49,718 nucleotides of DNA from an uncultured Bacteroidales bacterium (lineage in GTDB: Bacteria; Bacteroidota; Bacteroidia; Bacteroidales; Bacteroidaceae). A model generated the notes under the pieces. That model was not told where the DNA came from. It worked only from the letters and a program-made list of their open reading frames with translations, and did not search any database. The stretch lies in NCBI GenBank assembly GCA_902791295.1, contig CADAVI010000018.1:1-49718 (forward strand), in the 5' to 3' direction. Position numbers and translations under genes: made by a program. Positions 31,807 through 40,816 of this stretch are shown here, piece after piece. Each line of letters opens with the position of its first letter. Within the stretch, counting starts at the first letter, position 1.

Positions 31807-34311
31807 TTAAGCGTTCTTCAGGTTGTCGAGGCGAAACTGAAGGTCCTCCTCCGACATGCACAGCACCTCGCGCGGCTTGCTGCCGTGGGCGGGGCCGACG
31901 ATGCCGGCCACCTCGAGCTGGTCCATCAGGCGTCCGGCGCGGTTGTAGCCGATGGCAAACTTGCGCTGAATCATGCTCGTGGAGCCCTGCTGCGTCTGCA
32001 CCACCAGGCGGGCCACCTCCTCAAACATCGGGTCGAGATGGCTGATGTCCACATCGGGTCCCTCGCCGTCGTCGCCCTCCATGGGCACGTCGGGCAGCGG
32101 ATAGGGGCGCTGGTAGCCCTGCTGGGCGGCGATGAAGCGTGCGATGCGCTCCACCTCGGGCGTATCGACAAAGGCACACTGCACACGCACAGGGTCGCTG
32201 CCCGTGAGGTAGAGCATATCGCCCTTGCCCACCAGCTGGTTGGCGCCCGGGCGGTCGAGGATGGTGCGCGAGTCAATCATCTGCGACACCTTGAAGGCCA
32301 TGCGTGCGGGGAAGTTGGCCTTGATGGTGCCCGTGATGATGTTGGTGGTGGGGCGCTGCGTGGCGATAATCATGTGGATGCCCACGGCACGCGCCAGCTG
32401 CGCGATGCGGCAGATGGGCAGCTCGATTTCCTTGCCGGCCGTCATGATGAGGTCGCCGAACTCGTCGATGACCACCACGATGTAGGGCAGGAAGCGATGG
32501 CCCTCGGTGGGGAGCAGTTTGCGCGACTTGAACTTCTCGTTGTATTCCTTGATGTTGCGCACGCCAGCGCTCTTGAGCAGCAGGTAGCGGTTGTCCATCT
32601 CCACGCAGAGGCTCTTGAGCGTGCGCACCACCTTCTGCGTGTCGGTGATGATGGCTTCCTCGTCGTCTTCGGTGCCTTCCACCTGTGCCAGGAAGTGGTT
32701 GACGATGGGGGCATAGACGGAGAACTCCACCTTCTTGGGATCGACCATGACGAGCTTCAGTTCGGCGGGGTGCTTCTTGTAGAGCAGCGAGGTGATGATG
32801 GCGTTGAGGCCGACACTCTTGCCCTGACCCGTGGCGCCGGCCACCAGCAGGTGGGGCATCTTGGCCAGATCGGCCATGTAAATCTCGTTGGTGATGGTCT
32901 TGCCGAGCGCCATAGGCAGCTCGAAGGTGCTCTCCTGGAACTTGCGCGAGTTGAGGATGCTCTCCATCGACACCATCTGAGGCTTGGCGTTGGGCACTTC
33001 GATGCCGATGGTGCCTTTGCCGGGAATGGGTGCGATGATGCGGATGCCCAGTGCCGAGAGGTTGAGGGCGATGTCGTCCTCCAGATTGCGTATCTTGGAG
33101 ATGCGCACACCGGCGGCGGGAGTAATCTCGTAGAGCGTGATGGTGGGGCCCACGGTGGCCTTGATGCTCGAAATCTTCACGCCGAAGTCCTGCAGCACGC
33201 GGATGATGCGGTCCTTGTTCTGCTGCTGCTCCTCCATGTCGATGCCCACATTCTCCGTCTTGTGCCGGTCGAGCAGGTCGATGGTGGGGTAGTGGTAGTT
33301 GGAGAGGTCGAGCTTGGGGTCGTAGGGCTCCAACGCGCCGTATTTGTCGGGTTCGGCTTTTTCCTCCTCCGAGCCCTTTCGGATGGAGAATTCGGCCTCG
33401 CCGGCTTCCTCCGTTTCCTTCTTCTCCTTCGCTGCGGCGGGAATGGTTTCCAGGTGTTGCTGCTCCAGTGTCTCGTAGTTAATCTCCAAAGGCACGTCGG
33501 CATCCCCGGCGGGTTTCCCGGCGTCGGCGGGCAGGTTGAAGTCTATCACGGTGGAGTGCTGGTCGGAGAGGGGCGTCACGGCGCTGTCGTCGCGGTCGTA
33601 TCCGTCCTCTTCGCCTTCGTTCTCATGATTGCCGCGCAGCCCGTGGATGAGGTCTTTGGGGTGCATCATTTGGCGGATGAGGGTGATGGTCTCGTCGGAG
33701 AGATAAATGAGATAGGCAATGAGTGCGGCGATGAGGATGAGCCAGGTGCCCATCATGCCGATGTTTTCCTGCAGGATGAGAATCTCCTGATGGCCGATGT
33801 TGCCCCCGATGTTGACAGCGCTGTCCATTCGGTCAAGCAGGTCGCGGAAGATGAGGTCGCCGAAAGCCGACACCAGGAGCAGCAGGGCGGTGCAGTTGAT
33901 GAACCACTTCCACAGACGCACCTTGTAGATGCGCATGATGCGCAGCGAAGCCACTACGAGAAAGAGGGGGATGAAGAGGCTGGCGATGCCGAAGCAGTGC
34001 TCCACGAAAAACCTGGAGGTGTGCATGCCTGCGGTGCCCATCCAGTTGGAGGCGCGTTCGCCGGGAGCCCAGCTCTGGTCGATGCCTCCGGTGAAGATGT
34101 GGGAGACGATGGAGAGCAGCGTGAAGACCGACACGATGAAGAGCACGCCGCCTATGCCGAAACGCAGTTTTTCGTTGCGCTTGAGGGTCTCTTCGGGTGT
34201 CACCTCGGCGTTGGTCGAAAAGAACTCGCGGAAGAAGGCCCGCCAGGAGCGGCGGGGCGTGCTTTCCTCGTCTTTCTTTTTCCTGCTTTTATCTGTTTTT
34301 GGATTTGCCAT
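31807..34311 (-). CDS. ftsK: DNA translocase FtsK/SpoIIIE
   Basis: FtsK pumps DNA through the division septum and helps resolve chromosome dimers. The start is ATG 34311 (MANPKTDKSRKKKDEES), giving 834 residues. About four membrane segments lie between about 55 and 195 (FGIGGVLFIVSVFTLLSI, IASLFIPLFLVVASLRI, WFINCTALLLLVSAF, MMGTWLILIAALIAYLIYL). An acidic linker follows (about 235-340). The motor has Walker A VAGATGQGKSVGLN and Walker B IVVVIDEFGDLIM. The C-terminal gamma winged helix is intact (STSMIQRKFAIGYNRAGRLM). It is co-directional with lolA just downstream. Confidence 0.95.
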   Translation of the reverse strand: MANPKTDKSRKKKDEESTPRRSWRAFFREFFSTNAEVTPEETLKRNEKLRFGIGGVLFIVSVFTLLSIVSHIFTGGIDQSWAPGERASNWMGTAGMHTSRFFVEHCFGIASLFIPLFLVVASLRIMRIYKVRLWKWFINCTALLLLVSAFGDLIFRDLLDRMDSAVNIGGNIGHQEILILQENIGMMGTWLILIAALIAYLIYLSDETITLIRQMMHPKDLIHGLRGNHENEGEEDGYDRDDSAVTPLSDQHSTVIDFNLPADAGKPAGDADVPLEINYETLEQQHLETIPAAAKEKKETEEAGEAEFSIRKGSEEEKAEPDKYGALEPYDPKLDLSNYHYPTIDLLDRHKTENVGIDMEEQQQNKDRIIRVLQDFGVKISSIKATVGPTITLYEITPAAGVRISKIRNLEDDIALNLSALGIRIIAPIPGKGTIGIEVPNAKPQMVSMESILNSRKFQESTFELPMALGKTITNEIYMADLAKMPHLLVAGATGQGKSVGLNAIITSLLYKKHPAELKLVMVDPKKVEFSVYAPIVNHFLAQVEGTEDDEEAIITDTQKVVRTLKSLCVEMDNRYLLLKSAGVRNIKEYNEKFKSRKLLPTEGHRFLPYIVVVIDEFGDLIMTAGKEIELPICRIAQLARAVGIHMIIATQRPTTNIITGTIKANFPARMAFKVSQMIDSRTILDRPGANQLVGKGDMLYLTGSDPVRVQCAFVDTPEVERIARFIAAQQGYQRPYPLPDVPMEGDDGEGPDVDISHLDPMFEEVARLVVQTQQGSTSMIQRKFAIGYNRAGRLMDQLEVAGIVGPAHGSKPREVLCMSEEDLQFRLDNLKNA

Positions 34312-34337
34312 AGTCTGTGAGTACAATAATTCGGGCA

Positions 34338-34345
34338 CAAATTTA
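34338..34345 (-). promoter_or_regulatory. -7 box TAAATTTG of ftsK-lolA
   Basis: The reverse strand reads TAAATTTG 26 nt before the ftsK start at 34311. Confidence 0.5.
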
Positions 34346-34409
34346 TAAAAAAATATTCAAATGGAGAAATTCGCGGGCGGGGCGCTGGGCGTCTTTCAAC
34401 ATTTTTTAG

Positions 34410-34417
34410 TATTTTTG
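34410..34417 (+). promoter_or_regulatory. -7 box TATTTTTG of the exonuclease/methyltransferase operon
   Basis: The box ends only 4 nt before the GTG start at 34422, so the transcript probably begins at or next to the start codon. Confidence 0.6.
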
Positions 34418-34421
34418 TGGC

Positions 34422-35036
34422 GTGAAAAGCCTTTATTCACATTACGACAAGACCAAAATCAACGAATTGCCCCGAGTTAACTTCCCGGGGCGCATTGTGG
34501 TGGTCAACGGAGAGGCGGAGGCCGAGCGGGCTGTAGATTATCTGATGCGTCAGGACATCATCGGCCTGGACACGGAGACGAGGCCCAACTTTAAGAAGGG
34601 CGGCATGAACGCCGTGGCGCTGTTGCAGATTTCGAGCCGCGAGGTGTGTTTCCTCTTCCGTCTGTGTCAGATGGGGTTGCCCGACTGCCTCGTCAAACTG
34701 CTGGAAGACAAGCAGCAGCTGAAGGTGGCGCTCTCGTGGACGGACGACATACACCAGCTCCACCGCCGGCGCGACTTCCTGCCCGGGCGTTTCTTCGAAC
34801 TGCAACGCTACGTGCAGGCCATCGGTATAGAAGACCTCTCGCTGCAGAAACTCTACGCCAATGTCTTCGGCGAGAAGATAAGCAAGGCGCAGCAGCTCTC
34901 CAACTGGGAGGCGCCGTCGCTCACGCAGGCTCAGAAACTCTACGCCGCCACCGATGCGTGGGCCTGTATCAGACTGTATGAAGAACTTAAAAGACTTCAG
35001 CATGAAGGATTTGAAATTATATCTGAAGAGGGGTAA
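34422..35036 (+). CDS. 3'-5' exonuclease domain protein (DEDD family)
   Basis: The 204-residue protein starts at GTG 34422; the next Met falls at residue 42, close to the catalytic motif, so the GTG start is required. Exo I is IGLDTETRPNF (Asp and Glu), Exo II is VALSWTDDIHQLHR, and Exo III is YAATDAWACIRLYEEL (Tyr...Asp). This is the single-domain RNase D/WRN-type exonuclease found in many Bacteroidetes, likely acting on structured RNA or on DNA ends. It overlaps the RlmI-like gene by 35 nt, so translation of the two is linked. Confidence 0.85.
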   Translation: MKSLYSHYDKTKINELPRVNFPGRIVVVNGEAEAERAVDYLMRQDIIGLDTETRPNFKKGGMNAVALLQISSREVCFLFRLCQMGLPDCLVKLLEDKQQLKVALSWTDDIHQLHRRRDFLPGRFFELQRYVQAIGIEDLSLQKLYANVFGEKISKAQQLSNWEAPSLTQAQKLYAATDAWACIRLYEELKRLQHEGFEIISEEG

Positions 35037-36228
35037 GGAGGAAAGCCTCGGGCGCTTCCATCCCTGGGTGTTCTCCGGTGCCGTGCAGCGCATCGAGGGC
35101 GAACCCGAAGAGGGTGATGTCGTGAGCGTCTATACGGCCGACGGCCGCTATGTGGCCAAGGGGCACTGGCAGGTGGGCAGCATCGCCCTGCGCGTGCTCA
35201 CCTTCGGCAAGGAAGACATCGACGCCCGCTTTTGGGAAGAGCGCCTCGCTGCAGCCTGCAGCGTGAGGGAGGCCGTCGGCGTGGTGAGGAGCGACAACGA
35301 TGTGTATCGTCTGGTGCACGGCGAAGGCGACTTCCTGCCCGGCCTGGTCATCGATATCTACGGCGAGCTGGCTGTCGTGCAGGCGCACAGCGTGGGTATG
35401 CACTGCGACCGCATGATGATTACCGAAGCGCTGGTGCGTGTGATGAAAGGCCGTCTGAAAGCCGTCTATTACAAGAGCGAGACCACATTGCCCTTTAAGG
35501 CCGACCTGCATCAGGAGAACGGATTCCTCTGGGTGGAGGGCGAAGAAGACCCGAACAGGGCCGGCGCGGAGATTCCCATAGATAAAAAAGGTCATGTGGC
35601 GACGGAGAACGGCCTCAAGTTCCGCATCGACTGGTATCACGGACAGAAGACGGGATTCTTTGTGGATCAGCGCGACAACAGAGCGCTGGTGGAGCGCTAC
35701 GCCAAAGGCCGCAAGGTGCTCAATATGTTCTGCTACACGGGCGGTTTTTCCGTCTATGCCATGCGGGGCGGCGCCACACTGGTCCACAGCGTGGATTCCT
35801 CGGCCAAAGCCGTCGAACTGGCCAGCGCCAACGTGGCGCTCAACTTCCCCGGAGACAGTCGTCACGAGGCTTTCGCCCGCGATGCATTCGACTTCCTGGA
35901 CGGCATGCAGGAGCGTTACGACCTGGTGATTCTCGATCCGCCGGCATTCGCCAAGCACAAGGACGCTCTGGTGCGCGCCCTCAAGGGCTACACCAAGCTC
36001 AACGCCCGCGCCATGAGCAAGATGCCCTCGGGGAGCATACTCTTCACCTTTTCCTGCTCGCAGGCCGTGAACAAGGAGCAGTTCCGCACCGCAGTGTTCA
36101 CCGCTGCCGCCATCACCCGGCGCAAGGTGCGCATCCTTCATCAGCTGCATCAGCCGGCCGACCATCCCGTCAACATCTATCACCCCGAGGGAGAATATCT
36201 CAAGGGCCTGGTGCTCTACGTAGAATAA
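35002..36228 (+). CDS. RlmI-like 23S rRNA methyltransferase (class I SAM, PUA domain)
   Basis: RlmI-type enzymes methylate a cytosine of 23S rRNA. I chose ATG 35002 (MKDLKLYLKRGKEESLGRFH), which fits the usual family N-terminus; ATG 34978 is also possible. Domains: PUA (about 1-80, HPWVFSGAVQRIEGEPEEGD), central domain (about 85-185), and a Rossmann methyltransferase with DGQKTGFFVDQRDNR-type entry (HGQKTGFFVDQRDNR), SAM loop LNMFCYTGGFSVYAM, catalytic DLVILDPPAFAKHK and FTFSCSQAV. Length 408 is standard. Confidence 0.88.
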   Translation: MKDLKLYLKRGKEESLGRFHPWVFSGAVQRIEGEPEEGDVVSVYTADGRYVAKGHWQVGSIALRVLTFGKEDIDARFWEERLAAACSVREAVGVVRSDNDVYRLVHGEGDFLPGLVIDIYGELAVVQAHSVGMHCDRMMITEALVRVMKGRLKAVYYKSETTLPFKADLHQENGFLWVEGEEDPNRAGAEIPIDKKGHVATENGLKFRIDWYHGQKTGFFVDQRDNRALVERYAKGRKVLNMFCYTGGFSVYAMRGGATLVHSVDSSAKAVELASANVALNFPGDSRHEAFARDAFDFLDGMQERYDLVILDPPAFAKHKDALVRALKGYTKLNARAMSKMPSGSILFTFSCSQAVNKEQFRTAVFTAAAITRRKVRILHQLHQPADHPVNIYHPEGEYLKGLVLYVE

Positions 36229-36238
36229 TGTAAAGACG

Positions 36239-36967
36239 ATGAAGGAAGAGCGCTATTTCTACGACCCGCAGCTCAAGGGCGAATTGCCCGAAGAGGAAGC
36301 CCGGCACGCCGTGCGTGTGCTCAGGATGGGTGAGGGTGACGAAATCTTCCTGATGGACGGGCGGGGTTCGTTTCATCGCGCCGTCATCACAACGGCGGCC
36401 AACCACCACTGTCTGTATCGCATCGTCGAGTCATTGCCCCAGGAACCCCTCTGGCGGGGACATCTGCATCTGGCCATCGCGCCGACAAAGATGAACGAAC
36501 GCATGGAGTGGATGGTGGAAAAGGCGGTCGAAATAGGCGTGGATGAGATTACGTTCATCCATACGGACAATTCGGAGCGTCACGACATCAAGCTGGAGCG
36601 TATGCGCCGCATCGTGCTTTCGGCCGTGAAGCAGTCGAGGAAGGCATGGGTGCCCGAGCTTAACGGGATGACGTCTTTCCGGAGTCTTGTCGGAGGCATC
36701 GGAAAGGAGACCGGGGCTTATATCTGTCACTGCCACGAGGGAGAAAAGGCGCATCTGGACGACGTGCTGCGTAAGGGAGACCCGCATGAAGGCGAAACGC
36801 TGGTGATGGTGGGGCCCGAAGGTGACTTCTCTCGGGAAGAAGTGGAGGAGGCCCTCAAAGCGGGTGCAGTGCCCGTCTCTTTGGGCGGCAGCAGGCTGAG
36901 AACGGAAACGGCCGGACTGGTGGCCGTGCATATCATGCATTTAAACAACGAAATACGCCATGCGTAA
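36239..36967 (+). CDS. rsmE: 16S rRNA m3U1498 methyltransferase RsmE
   Basis: RsmE methylates U1498 of 16S rRNA. The 242-residue protein has the N-terminal PUA-like part (FYDPQLKGELPEEEARHAVR, VLRMGEGDEIFLMDGRG) and the C-terminal SPOUT knot: KMNERMEWMVEKAVEIGVDE, then MVGPEGDFSREEVEEAL and VSLGGSRLRTETAGLVAVH. It lies 10 nt after the RlmI-like gene, so two rRNA methyltransferases share one operon. Its 3' end overlaps the next gene by 8 nt. Confidence 0.95.
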   Translation: MKEERYFYDPQLKGELPEEEARHAVRVLRMGEGDEIFLMDGRGSFHRAVITTAANHHCLYRIVESLPQEPLWRGHLHLAIAPTKMNERMEWMVEKAVEIGVDEITFIHTDNSERHDIKLERMRRIVLSAVKQSRKAWVPELNGMTSFRSLVGGIGKETGAYICHCHEGEKAHLDDVLRKGDPHEGETLVMVGPEGDFSREEVEEALKAGAVPVSLGGSRLRTETAGLVAVHIMHLNNEIRHA

Positions 36968-38336
36968 AGTTAAAGGAAGAAAATTCTATGTAGTGTTGGC
37001 TCTGGTGGTGGTGGCCGCCTTCGGTATTGTCTTATATCTGAACCTGCGTCCGGACAACGGATACCGCAGTGCCATTCCCCGAGACGCTAAAGCCGTGATG
37101 GTGCTCGATTTTACGCAAACGGCCCAGAATCTGGGGTTCACCGTCAAAGACCTGATGCTGCACTACGACAAGATGTCAAACACCGGTGTGGATTTCGGGA
37201 AGCCGCTCTACGGTTTTGTGGCGCAGAACGGCAATATGGGTTTGGTGGCATCAATTGCCAATCCGGAACAGCTGGACGAGAATCTCCATAATATGGGATT
37301 CGAGACGGAGACGCGGCGAGGCCTGATATGGTGTGTCATCGGCAACTTCCTGATGTCGCACGACGACGAAAAGGTGCTGGTGATGGGACCGACAACCATC
37401 AATATGTCGCATGATCTCTACGAGCAGATGGCAGAACTCATGATTCAGGGCAGCAGCGAGAGTGACATCCTCGTGTCGTTGGACGAACAGCCCGGCGAAA
37501 TAAAACTCTACACGCACGCCGATGTCTTGCCCGAGAGTGTGACGAACCATATCGCGATGCACCTGCCGGAGGGTGCCGATCTCTCCAAGGTCGAGGTGAA
37601 GGCCGCCGTCAGGGTGACGAACAGGAAAGTGGCCTTTGAAGCCAATCTGGATTTCGAGGACGACCGTCTGAAAGACTATTTCGTGGAGTTCAACAGAAGT
37701 TTTCACCCCATCAACGGACGTCTGCTGAATCTGGCGCCGGCGGATCCCGTGTTTTGGGCCTGTGCCAACATAGAAGGCGACCACCATCTGGAACTGATGC
37801 GCCACTACAAGAGGCTCCGTCCGGTGTTGGCCGCACTGAACACACAATTGGATGCCGACCAAATCATCAATGCCGTTGAGGGCGATGTGAGTGTGAGCGT
37901 TCCGATGATTTCTCTCGACGGACTGCATGCGCTCGTGCTGGCCGAGCTGAAGAGTGCGGAATTCTCGGAAGATGCCGCGTTGGAGTGGAGGGGTGAAGAG
38001 TGGCAGTCAGGCATCTGCAGGAATGCAGACAGGAAGGGCGCCCGTCTCTATTTCATGAGCAACGACGCCAAACTGGCCGCCAAGGCCGGATCGCTGGGCA
38101 GCAGTGCGGCCTATCAGCAGCTGAAAGACGAGATTGTGGGTTGTGTGTTCTTCGCTTCGGTCAACCTCTCGAAGATGCTCTATGTCGTGACGCCCTACGC
38201 CGCGATGTTCGCATCAAATCCGAAACTCTACGAGACGCTGGACGCCCTGGACAGGCTTAACGTGAAGATGAGGGACTGCACGCACTTCAACATTGAGCTC
38301 AATCTGAAAAAAGATATAAGAAGACTGGTGCTTTGA
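36960..38336 (+). CDS. DUF4836-like membrane-anchored protein
   Basis: The 458-residue protein has a short basic N-terminus and one hydrophobic helix (about 9-27, FYVVLALVVVAAFGIVLYL), then a large soluble part, probably periplasmic. Segments such as YRSAIPRDAKAVMVLDFTQT, DFGKPLYGFVAQNGNMGLVA and VEGDVSVSVPMISLDGLHAL fit DUF4836 of Bacteroidetes. No enzymatic motif is visible. The gene overlaps rsmE and ends 4 nt before the convergent sigma-factor gene, with no hairpin terminator between them. Confidence 0.7.
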   Translation: MRKVKGRKFYVVLALVVVAAFGIVLYLNLRPDNGYRSAIPRDAKAVMVLDFTQTAQNLGFTVKDLMLHYDKMSNTGVDFGKPLYGFVAQNGNMGLVASIANPEQLDENLHNMGFETETRRGLIWCVIGNFLMSHDDEKVLVMGPTTINMSHDLYEQMAELMIQGSSESDILVSLDEQPGEIKLYTHADVLPESVTNHIAMHLPEGADLSKVEVKAAVRVTNRKVAFEANLDFEDDRLKDYFVEFNRSFHPINGRLLNLAPADPVFWACANIEGDHHLELMRHYKRLRPVLAALNTQLDADQIINAVEGDVSVSVPMISLDGLHALVLAELKSAEFSEDAALEWRGEEWQSGICRNADRKGARLYFMSNDAKLAAKAGSLGSSAAYQQLKDEIVGCVFFASVNLSKMLYVVTPYAAMFASNPKLYETLDALDRLNVKMRDCTHFNIELNLKKDIRRLVL

Positions 38337-38340
38337 TAGT

Positions 38341-38931
38341 TCAGCCCACGAGCTGGAGTTCGCGTTCGGCCACCAGCTTGCGCAGGTTAATCAGGGCGTA
38401 GCGGATGCGACCCAAGGCGGTGTTGATGCTGATGTTGAGGATTTCGGCAATTTCCTTAAAAGGCAGATCTTCCACGAAACGCAGGCGTATAATCTCCTGC
38501 TGATTCTCGGGCAGAAGGGCAATGAGGCCGTTGAGCGTTGTGCTCAGCGCCTTGCGGCGGAAGTCGTCTTCTACGGTGTTTTCCGAAAGTGCCAGATTGT
38601 TATAGAGGAAATCGGCCTTCTCGTCGGAAACCGGTGTGGCTCCGTGATTGCGGCGTGAACCGTCCACTACGAGATTGTGGGCCACACGCATCAGCCATGC
38701 GGAGAATTTGCCCGTCTGCTGATACTGGTGAGTGCGGATGGCTACGATGGCCTTGGTGAACGTCTCCTGGAAGATGTCGTTCGCCTGATCCTGATTGCCG
38801 CCGGTGAGGCGAAGGATATAACTGAAAACAACCTGCTGATTGCGTTCCAAAAGAACATCAAAAGCTTCGTCGTTGCCTTGCTCGTACAGCGTGATCAACT
38901 GGTGATCCGTCTGTTCCTTAAAATTACTCAT
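38341..38931 (-). CDS. ECF-like RNA polymerase sigma factor
   Basis: The 196-residue protein has region 2 at about 10-85 (LITLYEQGNDEAFDVLLERN, LTGGNQDQANDIFQETFTKA, FSAWLMRVAHNLVVDGSRR) and region 4 at about 130-190 (LIALLPENQQEIIRLRFVED, FKEIAEILNISINTALGRIR). No anti-sigma gene is adjacent, unlike the sigma gene at 22502-22978, so control may be transcriptional or through a distant partner. Promoter box at 39007-39014. Confidence 0.88.
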   Translation of the reverse strand: MSNFKEQTDHQLITLYEQGNDEAFDVLLERNQQVVFSYILRLTGGNQDQANDIFQETFTKAIVAIRTHQYQQTGKFSAWLMRVAHNLVVDGSRRNHGATPVSDEKADFLYNNLALSENTVEDDFRRKALSTTLNGLIALLPENQQEIIRLRFVEDLPFKEIAEILNISINTALGRIRYALINLRKLVAERELQLVG

Positions 38932-39006
38932 GTCTGTTTTACTGAGTGTTGGTTTGGAGTAAGGCTGTTTCGATAGGCTTTATGTGTTTTTTTAGGTTTG
39001 CGAGTG

Positions 39007-39014
39007 CAAAAGTA
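39007..39014 (-). promoter_or_regulatory. -7 box TACTTTTG of the second sigma-factor gene
   Basis: The reverse strand reads TACTTTTG 75 nt before the start at 38931. No -33 element is visible. Confidence 0.45.
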
Positions 39015-39053
39015 TAAAAAATGTATGATGTGGGGCATTTGCGACAGACTTTT

Positions 39054-39084
39054 TTTGCGAAATGATGTTTTTTTTGTAATTTTG
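39054..39084 (+). promoter_or_regulatory. Promoter (-33 TTTG, -7 TAATTTTG) of the DHH/DUF4827/hemW operon
   Basis: TTTG (39054-39057) and TAATTTTG (39077-39084) are 19 nt apart, and ATG 39093 follows only 8 nt later. Confidence 0.7.
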
Positions 39085-39092
39085 CGCCCGAA

Positions 39093-40124
39093 ATGGAGCA
39101 AATTCTTAACCCTGAAGCCAAAAAAAAGTGGTTTTCGCTCATCGAAAATGCACATAAAGTGCTCTGCGTGGGTCATGTGAACCCCGACGGAGACGCTTTG
39201 GGCAGCACGCTGATGATGATGAAATGGATGCAGCGCAAGGGCAAGGAAGCCCATGCGGTGATGCCCAATCACTACCCGGATTTTCTGGCTGCAGTGCCGG
39301 GCGCTTCGGAAATCGTCACCTACGATGTGAATCCCGGCAGGGTGAAGGATTTGGTGCGCGAGGCGGATCTCATCATCTGCTGCGACCACGGAAACAGGGA
39401 ACGCACCCGGGATTTGGCACCTGTGCTGGAGACAAATCCCTGTGCCCGCATCATGATAGACCATCATTTAGAGCCGGAAGATTATTGCGACCTTGTTCTT
39501 TCACGGCCGGAGATGTGTGCCACCTGCGAGCTGCTCTGCCATCTGATGACGGAACTCGGCGAAATGGGAAGTCTGACACTGGAAGAAGCCGAATGCCTCT
39601 ATTGCGGCATGATGACCGACACGGGGGCTTTTACCTACAACTCCAACCGTGCGGCGGTGTACGACTGCGTGAGCCGGCTGATGGAGCGCGGTGTGGACAA
39701 GGATATGCTCTACCGGAAAATCTTTTGGACGATGACGCCTCAAAGGTTGCGCCTGCAGGGTTACTTGCTATACACGAAGATGAAACTGATTCCCGGAACG
39801 CACGCAGCCTATATGACGCTTACCAACAAAGAACGTCGTCTGCTCGGCACAAAAAACGGCGATACGGAAGGCATTGTCAATCTGCCTCTGCAAATCAGCG
39901 GTATGAAACTGACCTGTCTGATGTGCCAGGATACCGAACACCCGGAGCAGTACAGAATTTCCCTGCGCAGCGTGGACGACTTCCCGTGCAACCAACTCTC
40001 TGCCGACTTTTTCAGCGGCGGGGGGCACAAGAATGCTGCCGGCGGCCGATTCATAGGTAGTGAGGAGGAAACGATAGAACAATTCAAGAAGGCTGTGAAG
40101 GCCTACGAACACTTATTGAAATGA
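39093..40124 (+). CDS. DHH-family phosphoesterase (NrnA-like oligoribonuclease/pAp phosphatase)
   Basis: NrnA-type enzymes degrade short RNA oligonucleotides and may dephosphorylate pAp. The 343-residue protein has the DHH domain motifs GHVNPDGDALGSTLMMMKW, LIICCDHGNRER, the signature MIDHHLEPEDYCDL and MMTDTGAFTYNSNR. The C-terminal DHHA1 domain carries SADFFSGGGHKNAAGGRF. All metal-binding residues appear present. Its stop overlaps the next start (ATGA). Confidence 0.92.
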   Translation: MEQILNPEAKKKWFSLIENAHKVLCVGHVNPDGDALGSTLMMMKWMQRKGKEAHAVMPNHYPDFLAAVPGASEIVTYDVNPGRVKDLVREADLIICCDHGNRERTRDLAPVLETNPCARIMIDHHLEPEDYCDLVLSRPEMCATCELLCHLMTELGEMGSLTLEEAECLYCGMMTDTGAFTYNSNRAAVYDCVSRLMERGVDKDMLYRKIFWTMTPQRLRLQGYLLYTKMKLIPGTHAAYMTLTNKERRLLGTKNGDTEGIVNLPLQISGMKLTCLMCQDTEHPEQYRISLRSVDDFPCNQLSADFFSGGGHKNAAGGRFIGSEEETIEQFKKAVKAYEHLLK

Positions 40125-40816
40125 GAAAGACAATATCGATAACTGTGGCGCTCCTGCTGGCATGGATCTGTTTTTCGTGCAGTGGCGAGGAAACCTATGC
40201 CAAGCAGAAGAAGAAGGAAAAGGAAACAATTGAGGCATTCCTCCAACGGGAGATGGTTATCCTGTCTGCCGACGGAACGGTGTTGCTTCGCCTTCCCAAG
40301 ATCAATGTCATCAGTGAGGCACAGTTTGTGGCTCAGGACAGCACCACCGATGTTCTGACCAACCAGTATGTGAGGATGTCGGCTTCCGGTGTCTATATGC
40401 AGATTATCAGCAAGGGCTCCGGTGATTATTTGAAAAGCGGAGAGAGCGTACGGTTAGCCTGCCGTTTTCTCGAATTCAACATATCGGCCGATAGTGTTCA
40501 GACCAGCAATTGGGGTAACCCGTATGTGACCAATCCGGAGATGATTGATGTGAGCAACGATTCGGGTACCCTCACAGCAACCTTTGCTACCGATGTCTAT
40601 TGGGGCAGTATTTTCAATAACGTTTATGGCAGCACCAGTGTTCCTTCCGGTTGGATTCTGGCGATGAGATATGTCCGCTTGGGCAATGCGATGAGAAACG
40701 GAGGAGAACCGGCACATGTGCGTCTGATTGTGCCCCACAGCGCAGGACAGGCTAATGCTATGCAGAATGTCTATTCCTGCTTCTATGATTTGACCTTCGA
40801 AGAGGATTATCAGTGA
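40121..40816 (+). CDS. DUF4827-family lipoprotein
   Basis: The 231-residue protein has a lipoprotein signal (VALLLAWICFSCSGEE, lipidated Cys near residue 20), then a charged helix (AKQKKKEKETIEAFLQRE) and a beta-rich domain (YVRMSASGVYMQIISKGSGD, YLKSGESVRLACRFLEFNI, WILAMRYVRLG). This matches DUF4827; FKBP-like features have been suggested for related lipoproteins, but I see no catalytic signature. Coupled by 4-nt overlaps to the genes on both sides (ATGA upstream, GTGA downstream). Confidence 0.75.
   Translation: MRKTISITVALLLAWICFSCSGEETYAKQKKKEKETIEAFLQREMVILSADGTVLLRLPKINVISEAQFVAQDSTTDVLTNQYVRMSASGVYMQIISKGSGDYLKSGESVRLACRFLEFNISADSVQTSNWGNPYVTNPEMIDVSNDSGTLTATFATDVYWGSIFNNVYGSTSVPSGWILAMRYVRLGNAMRNGGEPAHVRLIVPHSAGQANAMQNVYSCFYDLTFEEDYQ

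Noticed and set aside
31804-34320. 838-codon open frame antisense to ftsK
   Set aside because: His/Val/Leu/Gly-rich composition typical of a reverse-strand shadow; FtsK is intact on the other strand.
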